From Rhizophagus clarus (taxonomy: Eukaryota > Glomeromycota > Glomeromycetes > Glomerales > Glomeraceae), in assembly GCA_015698045.1 (NCBI GenBank), contig BLAL01000160.1, positions 682,001 to 746,000 on the forward strand: 64,000 nt of DNA. The letters run 5' to 3'. The translations under genes and the position numbers were made by a program. Numbering within the stretch: the first letter of the stretch is position 1; every line of letters starts with the position of its first letter. The notes under the pieces were generated by a model, which had not been told where the DNA came from, did not search any database, and saw nothing but the letters and a program-made list of their open reading frames with translations. This document shows positions 21,998 to 36,796 of the stretch, piece after piece.

Positions 21998-23050
21998 TAT
22001 TTATGTTATTTATGTTTATATGTTTACATGAAATTTACAAAAATGATGAGTGATCATCCATCACAAACAAATGAAATGTTTTTTCTTAAAAAAAGAAACC
22101 TTTTTCTTTTTTTATGGCAAAGTTCAACCTTTTATCTATAAGTCTATTAACGTAATTTGTAATTGTTCGATCGTCAAAAAAAAAAAAAAAAATCGAAAAA
22201 AAAAAAAAAAAAATTTTTTTTTATTTCCTTTTTTTTTTTAAAGTTTTTTTTTAATAATTAAATTATTTAGGAAATATGAAATTCTCTCGAAATTCATAAT
22301 AAAAAAAATTTTTTTTTTTTTTTTTTCTTTTCTTACAGATTAAAATTCCAAATATGAATTAATTAAAATTTCGTGCATATATATTTTACAGCGTGACTAT
22401 AAAATTTAAAATTTATGTCCGTAATAAAACCGATAAATAATGATAATAATGAAATGAAGCTAACTTCTAATTGCCGATAAACAAGTAGCCGATAAACAAG
22501 TAGTTTCAAAAATTACATTGCATGAAAAAAAAAAAAATTTAAAATAACTTGTCCAATACCTCTTTTGAGAATTGAGAAAACGCCAAAAAAGTGTAACTTG
22601 TACCGACTGTACACGCCAAATTATACATTACATTGATACTATTATATTGATACTTTATTGACACTGTATTTGACACTATATTTTTCTGTATTTGATACTG
22701 TATTGATACTATAAAAAAAAAAAAAAAAATTTTTATCGGCTTTATTTTTAAATAATTTTTTATTAATAATAAATTGATTTTTTTTTCTTATCGATTCATA
22801 GTTGACTATAGTTATTTTTATCGATTTTTTATTTTTTATTATTTTTTATTTAAAAAAAAATAGTAAATAATAAATGATCGAAAAAAAAAAATTTATTATT
22901 TTTTTTTAATTTTTATTTCCCCTTTCACTCTTTGTAAAAAGAAAAAAAAGAAAAATAAATAAATAAATAAATAAATAAAATAAAATAAAATAAAATAAAA
23001 AAACTAAAATAAATAAATAAATATAATAAATAAATAAATAAATAGACAGG

Positions 23051-23085
<35 letters not shown>

Positions 23086-23146
23086 TAATTGTTTATAATA
23101 GAGTAATAAAGATGATCGATTGCTTTTTATTGATTAAAGATAACTT

Positions 23147-23177
<31 letters not shown>

Positions 23178-24007
23178 CAAGATTTTTTAGATGCGTTATC
23201 AAAACCAACATTACGTACATTACATTGAAAACTTTATTTGGAATTATTTTCTCTAATCAGGAATTTATATTCAATTTTCATTTATTATTTTTGCCTTTTT
23301 TTTTTTTTAATTTGGTTTGACCCGGTGGTTATGACGGTAAATGAACGGGAATCGCCGAAAATTTATTGGATGACAATCGTATATGATCCGTTTTTTTTTT
23401 TTTTTATCCATCCAGGAGACGGATAATCCAGACGGATATCCCATTCGGTTTTGATCATTTAAAAAAAAAGTTGACAAAGAACATAAATCCCATGACCAAT
23501 CCGCTTCGTAACACAACAAATCTTAATTTGATTGGGCGTATTCGATATTGAAAGAAACCAAATTTTGATAATTTATACTTTTAAGAAAAAATAGTTAATC
23601 TTATACTTTTTTAATTAAAATTATTTGATTGATTGATTAATCATTCGTTAAAGTAAAATGAGTAAACAGGAAATAAATATTAGGTAAAATATTATTCTAA
23701 ATTTAATATTACAATTATTAATTTATTAACCTTTTGGCGAAAAAAAAAAAAAAAATGAGTGACCTTAACCCTGCGTTTGTGTAAATCCAAAAGGAGTGTG
23801 AGAAGAAAAAAATGAAATTACTGGGAGATTATAAATAGTGAGTGAAAAAATGTGCATGGTAAATCTTTGATCGACTGGTGAGACGGTAGATAACTAAAAA
23901 TAGTTCGTGTTTTCTTTCTTTCTTTATTCGTTTCGCGTCTTTATTACGTTTTAAGAGGTTGATTAGATTTTAAGAAAAAGTTGTAAAATTAAAATAACCT
24001 GACGCGA
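19119..24007. other. Intergenic, homopolymer-rich, no gene seen
   Basis: Long A and T runs (21840-22000, 22185-22330, 23055-23177), AAT/AAAT repeats (22957-23043) and a GTT-rich patch (21135-21215). Small open frames at 20071, 22050, 23238 and 23307 are driven by homopolymers or lack context. Confidence 0.6.
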
Positions 24008-24099
24008 TGGAAACGTAGACGGAACATACTGGAAACGTAAACGAAACTTGCCGGAAACTATCGGAAACGTGAACGAAACTCAATGGAAACGGAACGTAA
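24008..24099. repeat. 22-bp GGAAACG tandem repeat
   Basis: About four to five degenerate units of GGAAACGTRRACGRAAC stand at a spacing near 22 bp, with shorter half-units between. It lies 1.1 kb beyond the 3' end of the forkhead gene. Confidence 0.6.
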
Positions 24100-25231
24100 G
24101 ACCGATATCACAAGATGAATGAATCATGGAGTCATTACAACACATTAATCGTATCATGTCTGTGATGTAGTTAATCGTGTTATGAACAATTTATGTTTTT
24201 TATGATCACTTAAAAAATGTTTTTTTTTCAAGTTGAACCATGGTTTTTTTTTGCGATTTTTGTAATTTAAATTGGTTTAAAACTTTTTACATTTTATTTT
24301 TATTTCATATATATATTATTAACAATTAAAAAAAACGTATATAATAAAACACTTGTATAAAAAAAAAAAAAAAAAAAACGGTTCAAATGTAATTATTAAT
24401 GAATTAGGAAAATTAATGAACAAAAAGGAGATCTTATTCCTGCAATTCCCTTCTTGTTCTAAAATCTTGATTTTTTTTTTTTTAATTAAACAACTTCGTC
24501 CATCATCATTCACAAATTATTACAATATAATAAATGGAATAATAAGGTTTTTTTTCTCAGCTTTGTAATAAAATAAAATCGAAAAATATAATAACTAATA
24601 ATTGTGTATAATAAAAGTATAATAAAAAAATGCAATAATAAAAAAAAAAAACGAATAAGGGGTGCTGATCGAAAAAAAAAACCCAATTAAAAAAGGTTTA
24701 AACGAAATTTATATAATAAAAGCTTTCCTTGAATAGAATAGAATAGAGAAATTGATCAAACAAAAAAAAAATAGTGCAAAAATATAATATATAATATATA
24801 ATTGTTGTAAAGTGTGTAGTATAATATAAGAGAAAAAATTCAGATTTGCCAGTATTTAAAATTTTTAATGCCAGAGATGGAAAATTTTTAAAAAAGTAAC
24901 TGAAGAAAAAAGAAAAATGAAAAAAAAAAAACCATCGTGACCTAGGCACGATGATGTCTTCAACGTGAAACCGTATCCACGTGAAGAAGAAGAAAAAAAA
25001 ATACAAAACGAAACATAAAAAAAAGGAAAATTGTCATATATATCTTCATATATGGTTATATATATATAAGCCATAAACCCTAATTACCTATTAAACTATA
25101 TACTTTATAAATTTAAAATAGTTACTGTACAACGAGATTATAAAACTTGGTTTGACACCAAGATATAATAATCTCTTTAAGAAAAAAAAAAAAAAATAAA
25201 AAAATATATATATTATATATATAATATTCTC
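24100..25231. other. Intergenic, 3' flank of the forkhead gene
   Basis: Poly-A/poly-T rich, with TATATA stretches just past the stop codon (25200-25230). Overlapping frames here translate homopolymers and are not accepted. Confidence 0.6.
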
Positions 25232-26639
<1,408 letters not shown>

Positions 26640-27069
26640 TCAAAAATGTATTTTCGTAAAACTTTCTGTTGATTTGAAAGATAAAAAAAAAAAAAATGAT
26701 CTTTTTTTTAGTAAAAAAAAAAAATTTATTCCATTAAATAAACTGGTCAAAAAAAAATTTTTTTTTTTTCTTATGTAAGAAAAAAAAAAAAAAAAAGTGG
26801 AGAAAAAAGTGGGGTCCGAAAAAAAAAAAAAAGAAAAAAAAATTTTTTTTTCATTTTTGAGTTCTTATACTTTTTGGTGGGAAAAAAAAAATAAGGAGGT
26901 TTTAAAACTTGTTTTATGCTACACTACAGCGCATATGTAGTAAGGTTATCAAAAATTACGACTTTAGACGTACATATAAAATTATTTATAATAAGTAACT
27001 AAAAATATAAAAAAAGATCTGCACCAATCGATTGTGATTAGTTGAAAGGTTAATGCACCGCACCATCAG

Positions 27070-27089
27070 CCCGACTGAAAAAAGTCGGG
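27070..27089. promoter_or_regulatory. GC-rich hairpin upstream of the forkhead gene
   Basis: CCCGACT and AGTCGGG form a perfect 7-bp stem around GAAAAA, 450 bp before the forkhead start codon. It is one of very few GC-rich structures in this flank. It could be a protein-binding palindrome or a leader structure. Confidence 0.35.
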
Positions 27090-27712
27090 AACTGAAGTAG
27101 CAAATAATTATAGTGAAAAAAAAAAAAAAAAAAAAAAAAGAATATTTGAATAAAAAGTTAAAAAGGAATAAATAAAAATAACAAGGAATATATATGATCG
27201 CTATTGAAAGGGCGTTCGATAATGATGAATAAAGTATTAACTTTGTGTAAAATTGGGGAAGATATAAATTAAGTAGTGTATTAAATGAATGATTTGGTCC
27301 AAAAAGGGAAAACTAGAAAAGCGAATGATCAAAATCACTCGACCATGACAACCCACTATAATCCTCTTTAATTAAGCGAACAAAAGTTAGAAATAAAGTT
27401 GAATGAAATATTTTACCTCTTTGAGTTTGCCTGTAAAAAAAAAATTGACTAATTATCTTCTCTCGATAGACGTTTTCAATAAAAAGGAAGCTGATTTTCT
27501 TTCTCCCTGTTAATATTATAAGAGAAGATATCGTTTGTTGGATGAGTTGATTGTTTCAATTATTTTTATATTTTTAAAAAAATATATATAAATATATGTA
27601 AATTTTTTTTCGTCTGTATTCGTAAACACTGGCTGGCACTAGCTAATATTTTTTTTTTTTTTTTACTATTTACATAAATTTTTTTTTTCTTTTTTGGCAG
27701 ACGTTTCGTTGA

Positions 27713-27750
<38 letters not shown>

Positions 27751-28345
27751 CACAAAGAGAAGTATAATAGTATTATTACATACACACTGTTTTCGACACT
27801 TCTCTCAGGCAGTCAGTTTTTTGAACGATGAAAGTTTTTTTTTTATTTTGTTGACAAAAAAAAACAGATTTGGATGGAGGAGAAATTTCACACATTTTTA
27901 TAAGAAAAAGCCCATTCATTTTTTTTTAATTAATAGATTAAGCTACACACACAGTGATTTTTTTGATACGCACACCAATACATGTTCCTAATTAAACATA
28001 TATAAATAAAAAATAACTATGATACAGTATATTATTTTTATTGTAATTTTTATATTGTAAATTAAATTTAAAGTAGTTGTATTGTATGAGTTACACTTGT
28101 AAAGTAATCCATATAAAAAAAAATTTTTTTTTATACAGTTACTCTAAAAAAATTTTTGATATGATTTACAATAATATATTTTTAGTCTAATTATTAATAA
28201 TATATATATACATAACCAACATTAAAAAAAAAAAAACGGAGTAAAAATCAATATATATATAAAATAATACAATAAATAAATAAATAAAAATTTTTTTTTA
28301 GAATATAAACAAAGCATATATGCAAATTAATAGAATTAATAGACG

Positions 28346-28411
<66 letters not shown>

Positions 28412-29855
28412 GAAATGTAAGCTTTAATTATTATTATTTTTATTTTTATATATATATCTGACCACATTGTGATCCGCAATCTATTTTTCTTGGAATTGTA
28501 GAATTCATTCCATGTATGATAACCACGTCACCCCGGTAATTCTCGCGTCACCATAATCTATCATGTTGACCATGTTTTTTTCTAAAAAAAAAAAACACTT
28601 TTAATCTCGTGTATAAAAATATTTGTTGGTGGATTCGGGTTGAGAAATTAAAAAGTCGTGAGTAACTCTAAAACAAGAATCCACATCCACGCAAAGAGTT
28701 TCTTCGCATTGTCTGGGCCATAACATAAATAATAAATAAACCAGCCGATTAATTTCTTTAAGAATGATTATTATAGAAATCATGACCTGAAATGTTGCCG
28801 TGGCTGCACGACGTTTCTTTCTTCCTTTGTTTGTTTAGAAAGATAATGTATATTTGTTTAGAAATAAATTGATGATAAATTACTGGTACTGATAAAATGT
28901 TGGAACATGTTAAGAGCATATTTATTTATTTAAAAAATATCATTTTGTTAAAAATAATTCAGTTAGAGATGAGGAACATCAACAATCAAGAAAAACAACA
29001 AAAATCTAGATAATCCATCTTGAATCATCATGTTTTTACGAACGTGGGAAGCAATTGTTTTGTTATTATTATTTTCATTATATAGTTTATAGTTTTTCGC
29101 TATATCGATTATATTACTGTATCGTTATCGTTGTATCGTACTGTATATGTAGTTTGTTATCGTAATATCATATATATTATATATTACTACCAGTCTACCA
29201 TTAGTCTATTTCTACTATACTACTAGTCTACTTCTAATATACTACTAGTCCGCTGTACTATTATTATACCATACCTTTTGTTCTCTAAATTCGAAATAAA
29301 CTATACAAATATTTTTTTTTTTTTACCATTGAGGGGAATAAATTATGTTTGGAAACCAATATCCTGATAATGTTTTAATATATTAGATACATGAACATAA
29401 TAAAAATATACATTATTATTATTTTGATTTTGGTTTGTTTAAAAATATTTATATTGGTCCAATATAGATGTGATGATTGTAAAATAAGTGTGGCGAGTGA
29501 GTTGTAGAAAAGTGGCTTTTTTTTTTCCAACACGTTTTTATGTAACTTTTTAGAACAAATTTAATTGTCGATTCAAACTAGAATTAGGAATAGAAAAAAT
29601 GGGACGAAAAAAAAAGAAAAAGAATGAAAAGAAACGAAATTCCATTATGACCATGTAAGGTAATTTTTTTTATGAACTTTTTTTTTAAGATTTCCCATTC
29701 TCATGTGTCCAGGTACGTTCAAAATGAAATTTAAAAATATTGCTTGAAATTATAATATAAAACTAAATGCTTTGACCCTATCATGTATGCTTAACAATGG
29801 GGAACAACTTTTTACAAAAAAAAAAAAAAAAGAAAATTTATTAATTATTTTTCTC

Positions 29856-29856
<1 letters not shown>

Positions 29857-29930
<74 letters not shown>

Positions 29931-29931
29931 T
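29857..29931. repeat. TTA trinucleotide microsatellite, about 25 copies
   Basis: An uninterrupted ATT/TTA trinucleotide array of roughly 75 bp. A shorter ATT array stands at about 51329-51364. Confidence 0.95.
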
Positions 29932-32900
29932 TACATACTGTTTTAGTCCCGATCTGTGGTGATTTTCAAAAGGGCGGCAATTTTGTAACGTAATTTTTTT
30001 CATGGACACCAATAATAATTTGTCTTTGCAGCGATCATGGATTCCAAAATGTTAAATTATTATTATTTATTATTTATTAAATTTAGAAAAAAAAAAAAAA
30101 AAAAAAAAAAAAATAATAATAAAAATTTATTATTCTTTTTTTATTTTTATTTTTATTTTCGCGAAAAATACGTATTTTCAACTGTTTTTTTTTTTCCATT
30201 CCCTCTCCCTATTTTTTTCTTTTTCAATTACATTAACGGATAAAATTAAAAAAAAACTTGATTGTTCACAAATCATATGATCAATCGGAATCTTAAAAAA
30301 TGATAATTCCGAATATTTTAAATTTAGATTTATTTTTAACAAAGGAATTTTTTTTTTTTTTGTTGTTGTTGTTACAATGGAAAAGTATTTTTTTGAATAA
30401 ATCCGATTTTTCTTTATTAGATTTCACAATTACCTAAAAAAATTTACAATGGTGAAACATATAAATTTTCGTTAACCGTTATGTTAACATTAAATACATT
30501 ATTAATTTAACAGATTACGATTACTAAAAAAACTCAAATTTAGACAAATATGACCATATTAGAAAAGATAAACTCCTGAAAAAAAAAAAAAAAAAAAATT
30601 CCTGTTGTAAGTAGTACTGAAATCCCGAAACTTTTTAAATACTGTTAACACTTAACACTGCCTAATTATATCACCGTAAAAAAAACTTTCCGTAAAAAAC
30701 AAGTTAATAAAAAAGTACACGTAAAAAAATCTTAATAAGGCAAAGTATATGGGAAACAATATCAAATTAATACAATCGGCGTAGTAAAATCTTGTTAATT
30801 TGTCCGTCGGGCGTGGGTAATGTTTCAAACAATATAAAAATAAAGTTTGAAAAAAAAAAAAAAAAAAAAAAAGAGGCTATTATTACTATTATTATCGTTC
30901 ATGAAAATCAAATTACTTTTTTTATTATCGAAACGTAATTCTTTTAAAAGTGAACAAGGGGCGTTGTATCAGAGTCGGGTCCTTACCGTTTGAAACCTTT
31001 TTTTTTTAATCATTTTTAATCTAAATAAGTCAACTCGGAAATACTTGCCATTTAAAAAATATTAACCAAAAAATCCTAAATTTTTAAATAAAAAAGGTTT
31101 ATTCCACGAGGATAATAATTTTGGTCGTCGTACGATTTTATCATCCTTAAAGGCTTAAATTTTGATAAAAAAAGTTAGTTTTTTTTTCTTTTTACTAAAA
31201 AGGATGAAAAAGAAAAAGAAAAAAAAAAAAAGAAAGAAGGAATGAAAAATCTTTAAATAAATTAAAATACGCGAAAAAAAGGGATAAAAGGGTTTAAGCC
31301 ACAAAGCGTAACTTGAAAAATAAGATTGAACCAACTATTTTTTTAAAAAAAACTAATATCAGATTTGTAATAATAAAAATTATAAATTTCGAATCTTCTT
31401 AAAGAATTTAAGAAACATCTAAATTTAAATATGTCAAAATACCACGAGTTAACATCCAAAGATCAACAAATAGACGATCTTTTTTTTTTTTTTCTCTGAT
31501 TTTCTATAAACAATTGGATCGTAAATCAATGTCATGAACCACTCACAATAAAATAATACAAAAATATTTTTAAGATCTCTTTTTTTTTTGTCAATCTTTG
31601 CATCTTTGCTTAGAACTTTTTTATTTTTCTATTTGATTCCTCGATTTTCTGTTAAAATAGTTAAACAAACACGAGATTTTAATACCGATAAACATCCCTT
31701 TAACAAATAATTATTACAAATACCATTATGTTTATTATGTATGCTGCCCCCGAAAATCGATTAAAGAATCGACTAAACGAACGATCTCGCTTTTTTTTTT
31801 TTTTTTTTACCTCCTTAACTATTTGTTTGTTATTTAAAAAAAAAAAAAAAAAGCGAGTTTTTTTTAAGACGGTTATTTATTCTTCCTGATTCCAAAAATT
31901 TTTTTGAAAAAAATAATAAATAAATAAATTATTGCGTATACCTATCAAACATCATGTTTATTTTATAAAATATCCGAATAAATTAAAAATATTAAAACAA
32001 CCTAAGATAACATTACCATATTAGGATAAATCTGCACGAGAATTTTATTAGCAATAAAGAAAAGGCGTGATTAACATCATTATAATAAAAACATTTATAT
32101 TTTAATGAAAAAAAACATCTATAAATATGTATGTTTTTCTTTTATTTAAAGTATTTAAAGGAAAAAAAATACGCGCTCAACTCCGAGTCATCTCAGAGTA
32201 AAATTCATGATATTAAAATGATTAGCCATCCTTTTTTTTTTACAAGCAAAAGAACTTGAAAAAATGTGTACGGCTAGCATTTATAGTACCATATATTTTT
32301 CGATAAACAACGATTATAAATAATCAAATTAATTACACTTAAAAAAAACAGGTAAAGAAACTTGAACGAAAATGAAAAAAAAAGGAAAGATGAATTTAGA
32401 ACAATATAAATAATGATAATTTCCTTAAAAAAAAAAAAAAAAAATTATTTTATATATAAAAAAAACAATAATAAAATTGAAAATTGCATTAATGTGAATC
32501 ATTTCCATTAAAGGGATTTTGGCTTTTTTCTTGGTAAAATATTCGTAATGAAAAAAAAAACCTTTTTTTTTTTTTAAAAAAAAAAGAGCTTTCCCAAGAG
32601 TGGAAACCAGTTTTTTTTTTCAAGGATAAAACAAATTTGGGATTAGCTGAGATTAGACAGGAATATTAACTAGTTTTGTTATATTATTATAACTGTTCCA
32701 AGTTTTTTATCGACCGTCATTTTTTCTTTTTTAAAAAATTTTATTACCAAAAATAAATAAATTTTTAATAGTTTTTTTTTTTTAAAAAAAGGGTTTTTTA
32801 AAAAAAAGACATAACAAATCAAAAATGTAAAAGATCAAAACAACAACAAAAAATATTTATATTTTTACCATTATCCGATTAATGTACTTCAGATAACATT

Positions 32901-35900
32901 CATGATACCAAATCAAGATAATAATAAATCTAAATCCAATTCGTACACAAAAAAAAAAAGATGGAACCTTACAACATAAATGCCGGATAATTTTCAATAA
33001 ATTCTTGATAAAATCAGGTTAATAATCTTAAGAGATAAAACCTGTTTATCATCAAGAAAATTTTGCCGCCTCGACTTGTTTAAATAAGAATGACCATTTT
33101 GTCATTCTATAATTATAACGGATAATAGTAAAATTTTTAAGTAAAACAGCAAAATAGGTTACAACGTGATTTTTGTATTATTTCCCCCCAACAAAAATTT
33201 AGTTAGTTATCCTTTATAGGCGCACATGATTCATATTACAACATGTTCACAAGGAAATCGAACTTTATAATTTTATTTCATTTCACCATGTTTAAAAAAG
33301 TTTTGATTGTGAGAATATAATTTTTCTATTAAAAATTTCCCTTGTGATTAATTTGGTTAAAATAAGTAATTTGACTTATATTTTAATTACATTAAACCAT
33401 ATTAGGTAAAGAACAAATTACCGAAATTGTATATTTATTCATTGAAGGTAAAATATGTGTGAACATTTAAGGGGGAAAAATAAGTTTTTTTGCATATTTT
33501 GATAAAAATGTCTGTGCTCAAAACCCATATTTTTCAAATTAGATGTTATGCTAGATAAGTTTCATTTATTATGGTATTACCTTAAATGATAAAGTTTTTG
33601 GATACTGCGGTTGAGCACAACGAACTAAAAAAACTTTTGTTACTTTTTTTTTATAAATATAGAAAGCGGGAAAAAAGAAACCAAAAGAAAATAATCCTAT
33701 TTTCATAAAGTACGACCATATAATGATATTGGGCGACGACTTGTTGTTATATCAAGTAAAGATTTGCAATCAAATAATAATTAGATTTCCTGTGTTTAGT
33801 TGTCTTTTTTTTTTTTTTTTTTTTTTATCCATATTCATATATTTTACCAACTTTTTTTTTTTTTACGACCATCATTTTTATTCATGTAATATGTATATTA
33901 TTGCTGTATGTATGCTGATCTGATATATATATATAAACCCTTTTTTTTTTTTTTATGCATTACTATAATTAAACTGCTATGATCATCCGACGGGTAAATT
34001 TTATTTGAGACTTGAACTTTAAAAAAAAATATTTCATCGATTTTTGTTTCCATGAATAGAACATCAATGAAAAAAAAGGTAAAATGAAAAATGAGGAGTA
34101 AAAGAAAAAAAAAAAACGCCACTTCTCATTCGATGATATAACATATTTCCGATATGTAATTCTTTTCTTCATTTGTGTAAAAAAAAAAAAAAAAAAAAAA
34201 TCAAGTAATTTCTCACGCAACAAAACTCCGTAAAAAAAACCTGACCGCAGCCTTTCGGTCAATCAATTCCGATTTTTAATGTTTACACAAACATATTTTT
34301 AAAATAAATTTCGTACAATTGTTTATCTATCAAAGATAAGGGATTGACTTTTTATTTGATTATATTTACAAAAAAAAACAAGATATTTTTTCGGTACAAT
34401 ATTTTAAAATTAGTTTAGGCCCTTTTCAATTCCAATTTTGAATAGTAAATTTTAAAAAAAAAAGAAAAAGTTTTTCCCTTTTCTTTTTGAAAAACATTCG
34501 GTCCTCGGAATTATGGTTTTATCACTTTTTGAAAAATTACGTTAATTATGTTAATTATAAAGATTTACAATTATTACAAATTGTTTAATGCGGAGAACAG
34601 GAATCATAAGGAAATTACATACAATGCATATGAATTACATGAAAAATATTTAAATAACGTAATTTTATATGCTTGTTCCTCATAAATATAAATATCATTA
34701 AACAACGACTTTTTGACATTACAAAGGAATTACTTTTTTCCCCAAAATAATTCGGTATACATTTCCCTAAAAACAATTCATTATAACATTTATACCAAAT
34801 AGGGTTAACAAACACCTGAAAGAGAGATGTTATTAAGACGTAATTTTGTTTAAGGGATTTCAAACATAAATGCGTCACAAAATTTAGAGGAAAAATATTG
34901 AATTGGATACTAGTTCTAATGAGAATGAGGAAGGGGAATTTTTAATATGGTACAAAAATGTCATGCGAGAAAATATTTTTATTAGTAAGATGATCTTTGT
35001 GGATCAATTTGATCCGTAAAGGAATAAATTCAAGAGTTGGCGACGTATTTTTCAATGTATACACGTAATATTAGTGGTTCATTTCGTTTGAAAATCATTT
35101 TTTTTTTTGAAATTAAACCCCTGGTAAAATTATGAAAATCCCAATGTAAAGCAATACCCTAATCTACAGAAAATCCTCTCTTACCTGAAACATTTTAAGT
35201 TTGTCTGATCTCTTAACCCAATTCGGTAACTCTAATAAAAAGGAGTTACTGCGGTCAAACGTTCATTGGTTGCATGAGTGTCCCTTTTTTTATTGTTTCT
35301 ACTAAGGGGGAAGGGAAAAAAAGCGAATTAAAGTTATTTTGCTTAACTGCGGTGATTACAAAAAAAAAACAAATAAATATTTAATTTTAATTTTCTATAA
35401 TAGTAAATTTTTACTGATATAATTATATAAACTGTATATTATATATTTTAAACCTATATTATTATATATATATTATTCTATATACTATATTATTTTGGCG
35501 GATATTTACAAACAAATAAACAAATAGTTATTCTGTTTTTCTGTTGATTTTTTTTTTTTTTTTTTTTTTGAAAGCTCGGAATAATTTCTCATAATATTTC
35601 TTTTTGAGTTTTGTCCATTGTTCATGTTCATTATTTCTCTTTTTTAAGAAATTTATTTAATGATAATTTTAATTACAAGAGTCGAAGAAAAAAAAAAAAA
35701 ATGTAATTGAATGTAACTGATGTAATTGGTATATAATAATTAATAAATTTATTACAATTTTTAGTTTAAAATATATTAGGAAAAATTAAAAGAAAACGGT
35801 TGAAAATCTATTCATTACTTTATTTGTATAATTTTTTAAACTTGTACTAAAAAAATTTTAATAAATTATTTATAGTAAAAAGCGTAAACGATATGATTTC

Positions 35901-36712
35901 TAATATTACTTTATATGGTTAAAATCGTTGAAAAGAAAAAAATAAGCAATGAGAAAATTTTTTTTTTTTTTTTTTTGAATTTTTAATTGTGTAATGTGAT
36001 GTATTTCCGTAATGGTGGTACTGATCAACCGATATTTCGTAATCTACTGCGTTTTTGTTTCAAAATTATACTGAGTAAATTCGGGCAATTTGGCATTCTT
36101 AAAAACGCCACTTATATTATAATAGCATATGTTACTCACATGTCATTACAATATTTACTCAATAAAAATAAAAAATTCGCAATCGCGAGCGAAAAAAAAA
36201 AATGTGTTTGTCTGTTGACTGTTGAAGCAATAAATCTATAGATATATTTATTCAATTTCCCCGTTCAGAAATTATGGATGTGCATGACTTAAAGGAGAAA
36301 AGTGTGACGATGCATAATGACGCGTGCATGTATCATGTTACCTTATGTCTATCACGTTTTTTTTTTAAGAGAAGGAAAAAAAAAAGTTGTATCCAGCAAC
36401 GAGAAAAAAAAAGGGGGGGGGGGGAATTTAATCCAGACTAAACCATATAAATTGTTATTACGATTATCTTACGTTTGAGATAAATAATTGAGATAAATAA
36501 TTGAGATAAAAATGCTTTAAAACGAAAAAGAAAGTTTCCGTTTTAATAAAAAATATGACGTCGCATGTGAAAAATGTTAAACCGAAAAAAAAAAAAAAAA
36601 ATTTTTTTTTTTTTTTGGACTTATTAAAAAAAAAGTTTTTATTCTATGTATCATAATAATGTAATAATAATGTATAAAATTGGATTTAATTGTTTCAACA
36701 TTAACTTTAAAA

Positions 36713-36796
36713 GTAAGCAAGTTACCCGCTCGCCGATGTCCGATGCAGGGGCCATCTTAAAGTGATTTCACCACCACTAAAAATATACTTGCTTAC
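36713..36796. mobile_element. 84-bp GC-rich micro-element with inverted ends
   Basis: The block starts GTAAGCAAGT and ends ACTTGCTTAC, perfect 10-bp inverted repeats. Its inside (CCGCTCGCCGATGTCCGATG and following) is far richer in GC than anything within several kb. It looks like a very small non-autonomous element or a conserved insert. A target duplication is not clear, so the class is unknown. Confidence 0.5.

Noticed and set aside
36411-36424. Twelve-G run as a G-quadruplex promoter element
   Set aside because: A single homopolymer adjoining an A-run; slippage is a sufficient explanation and no gene is close.
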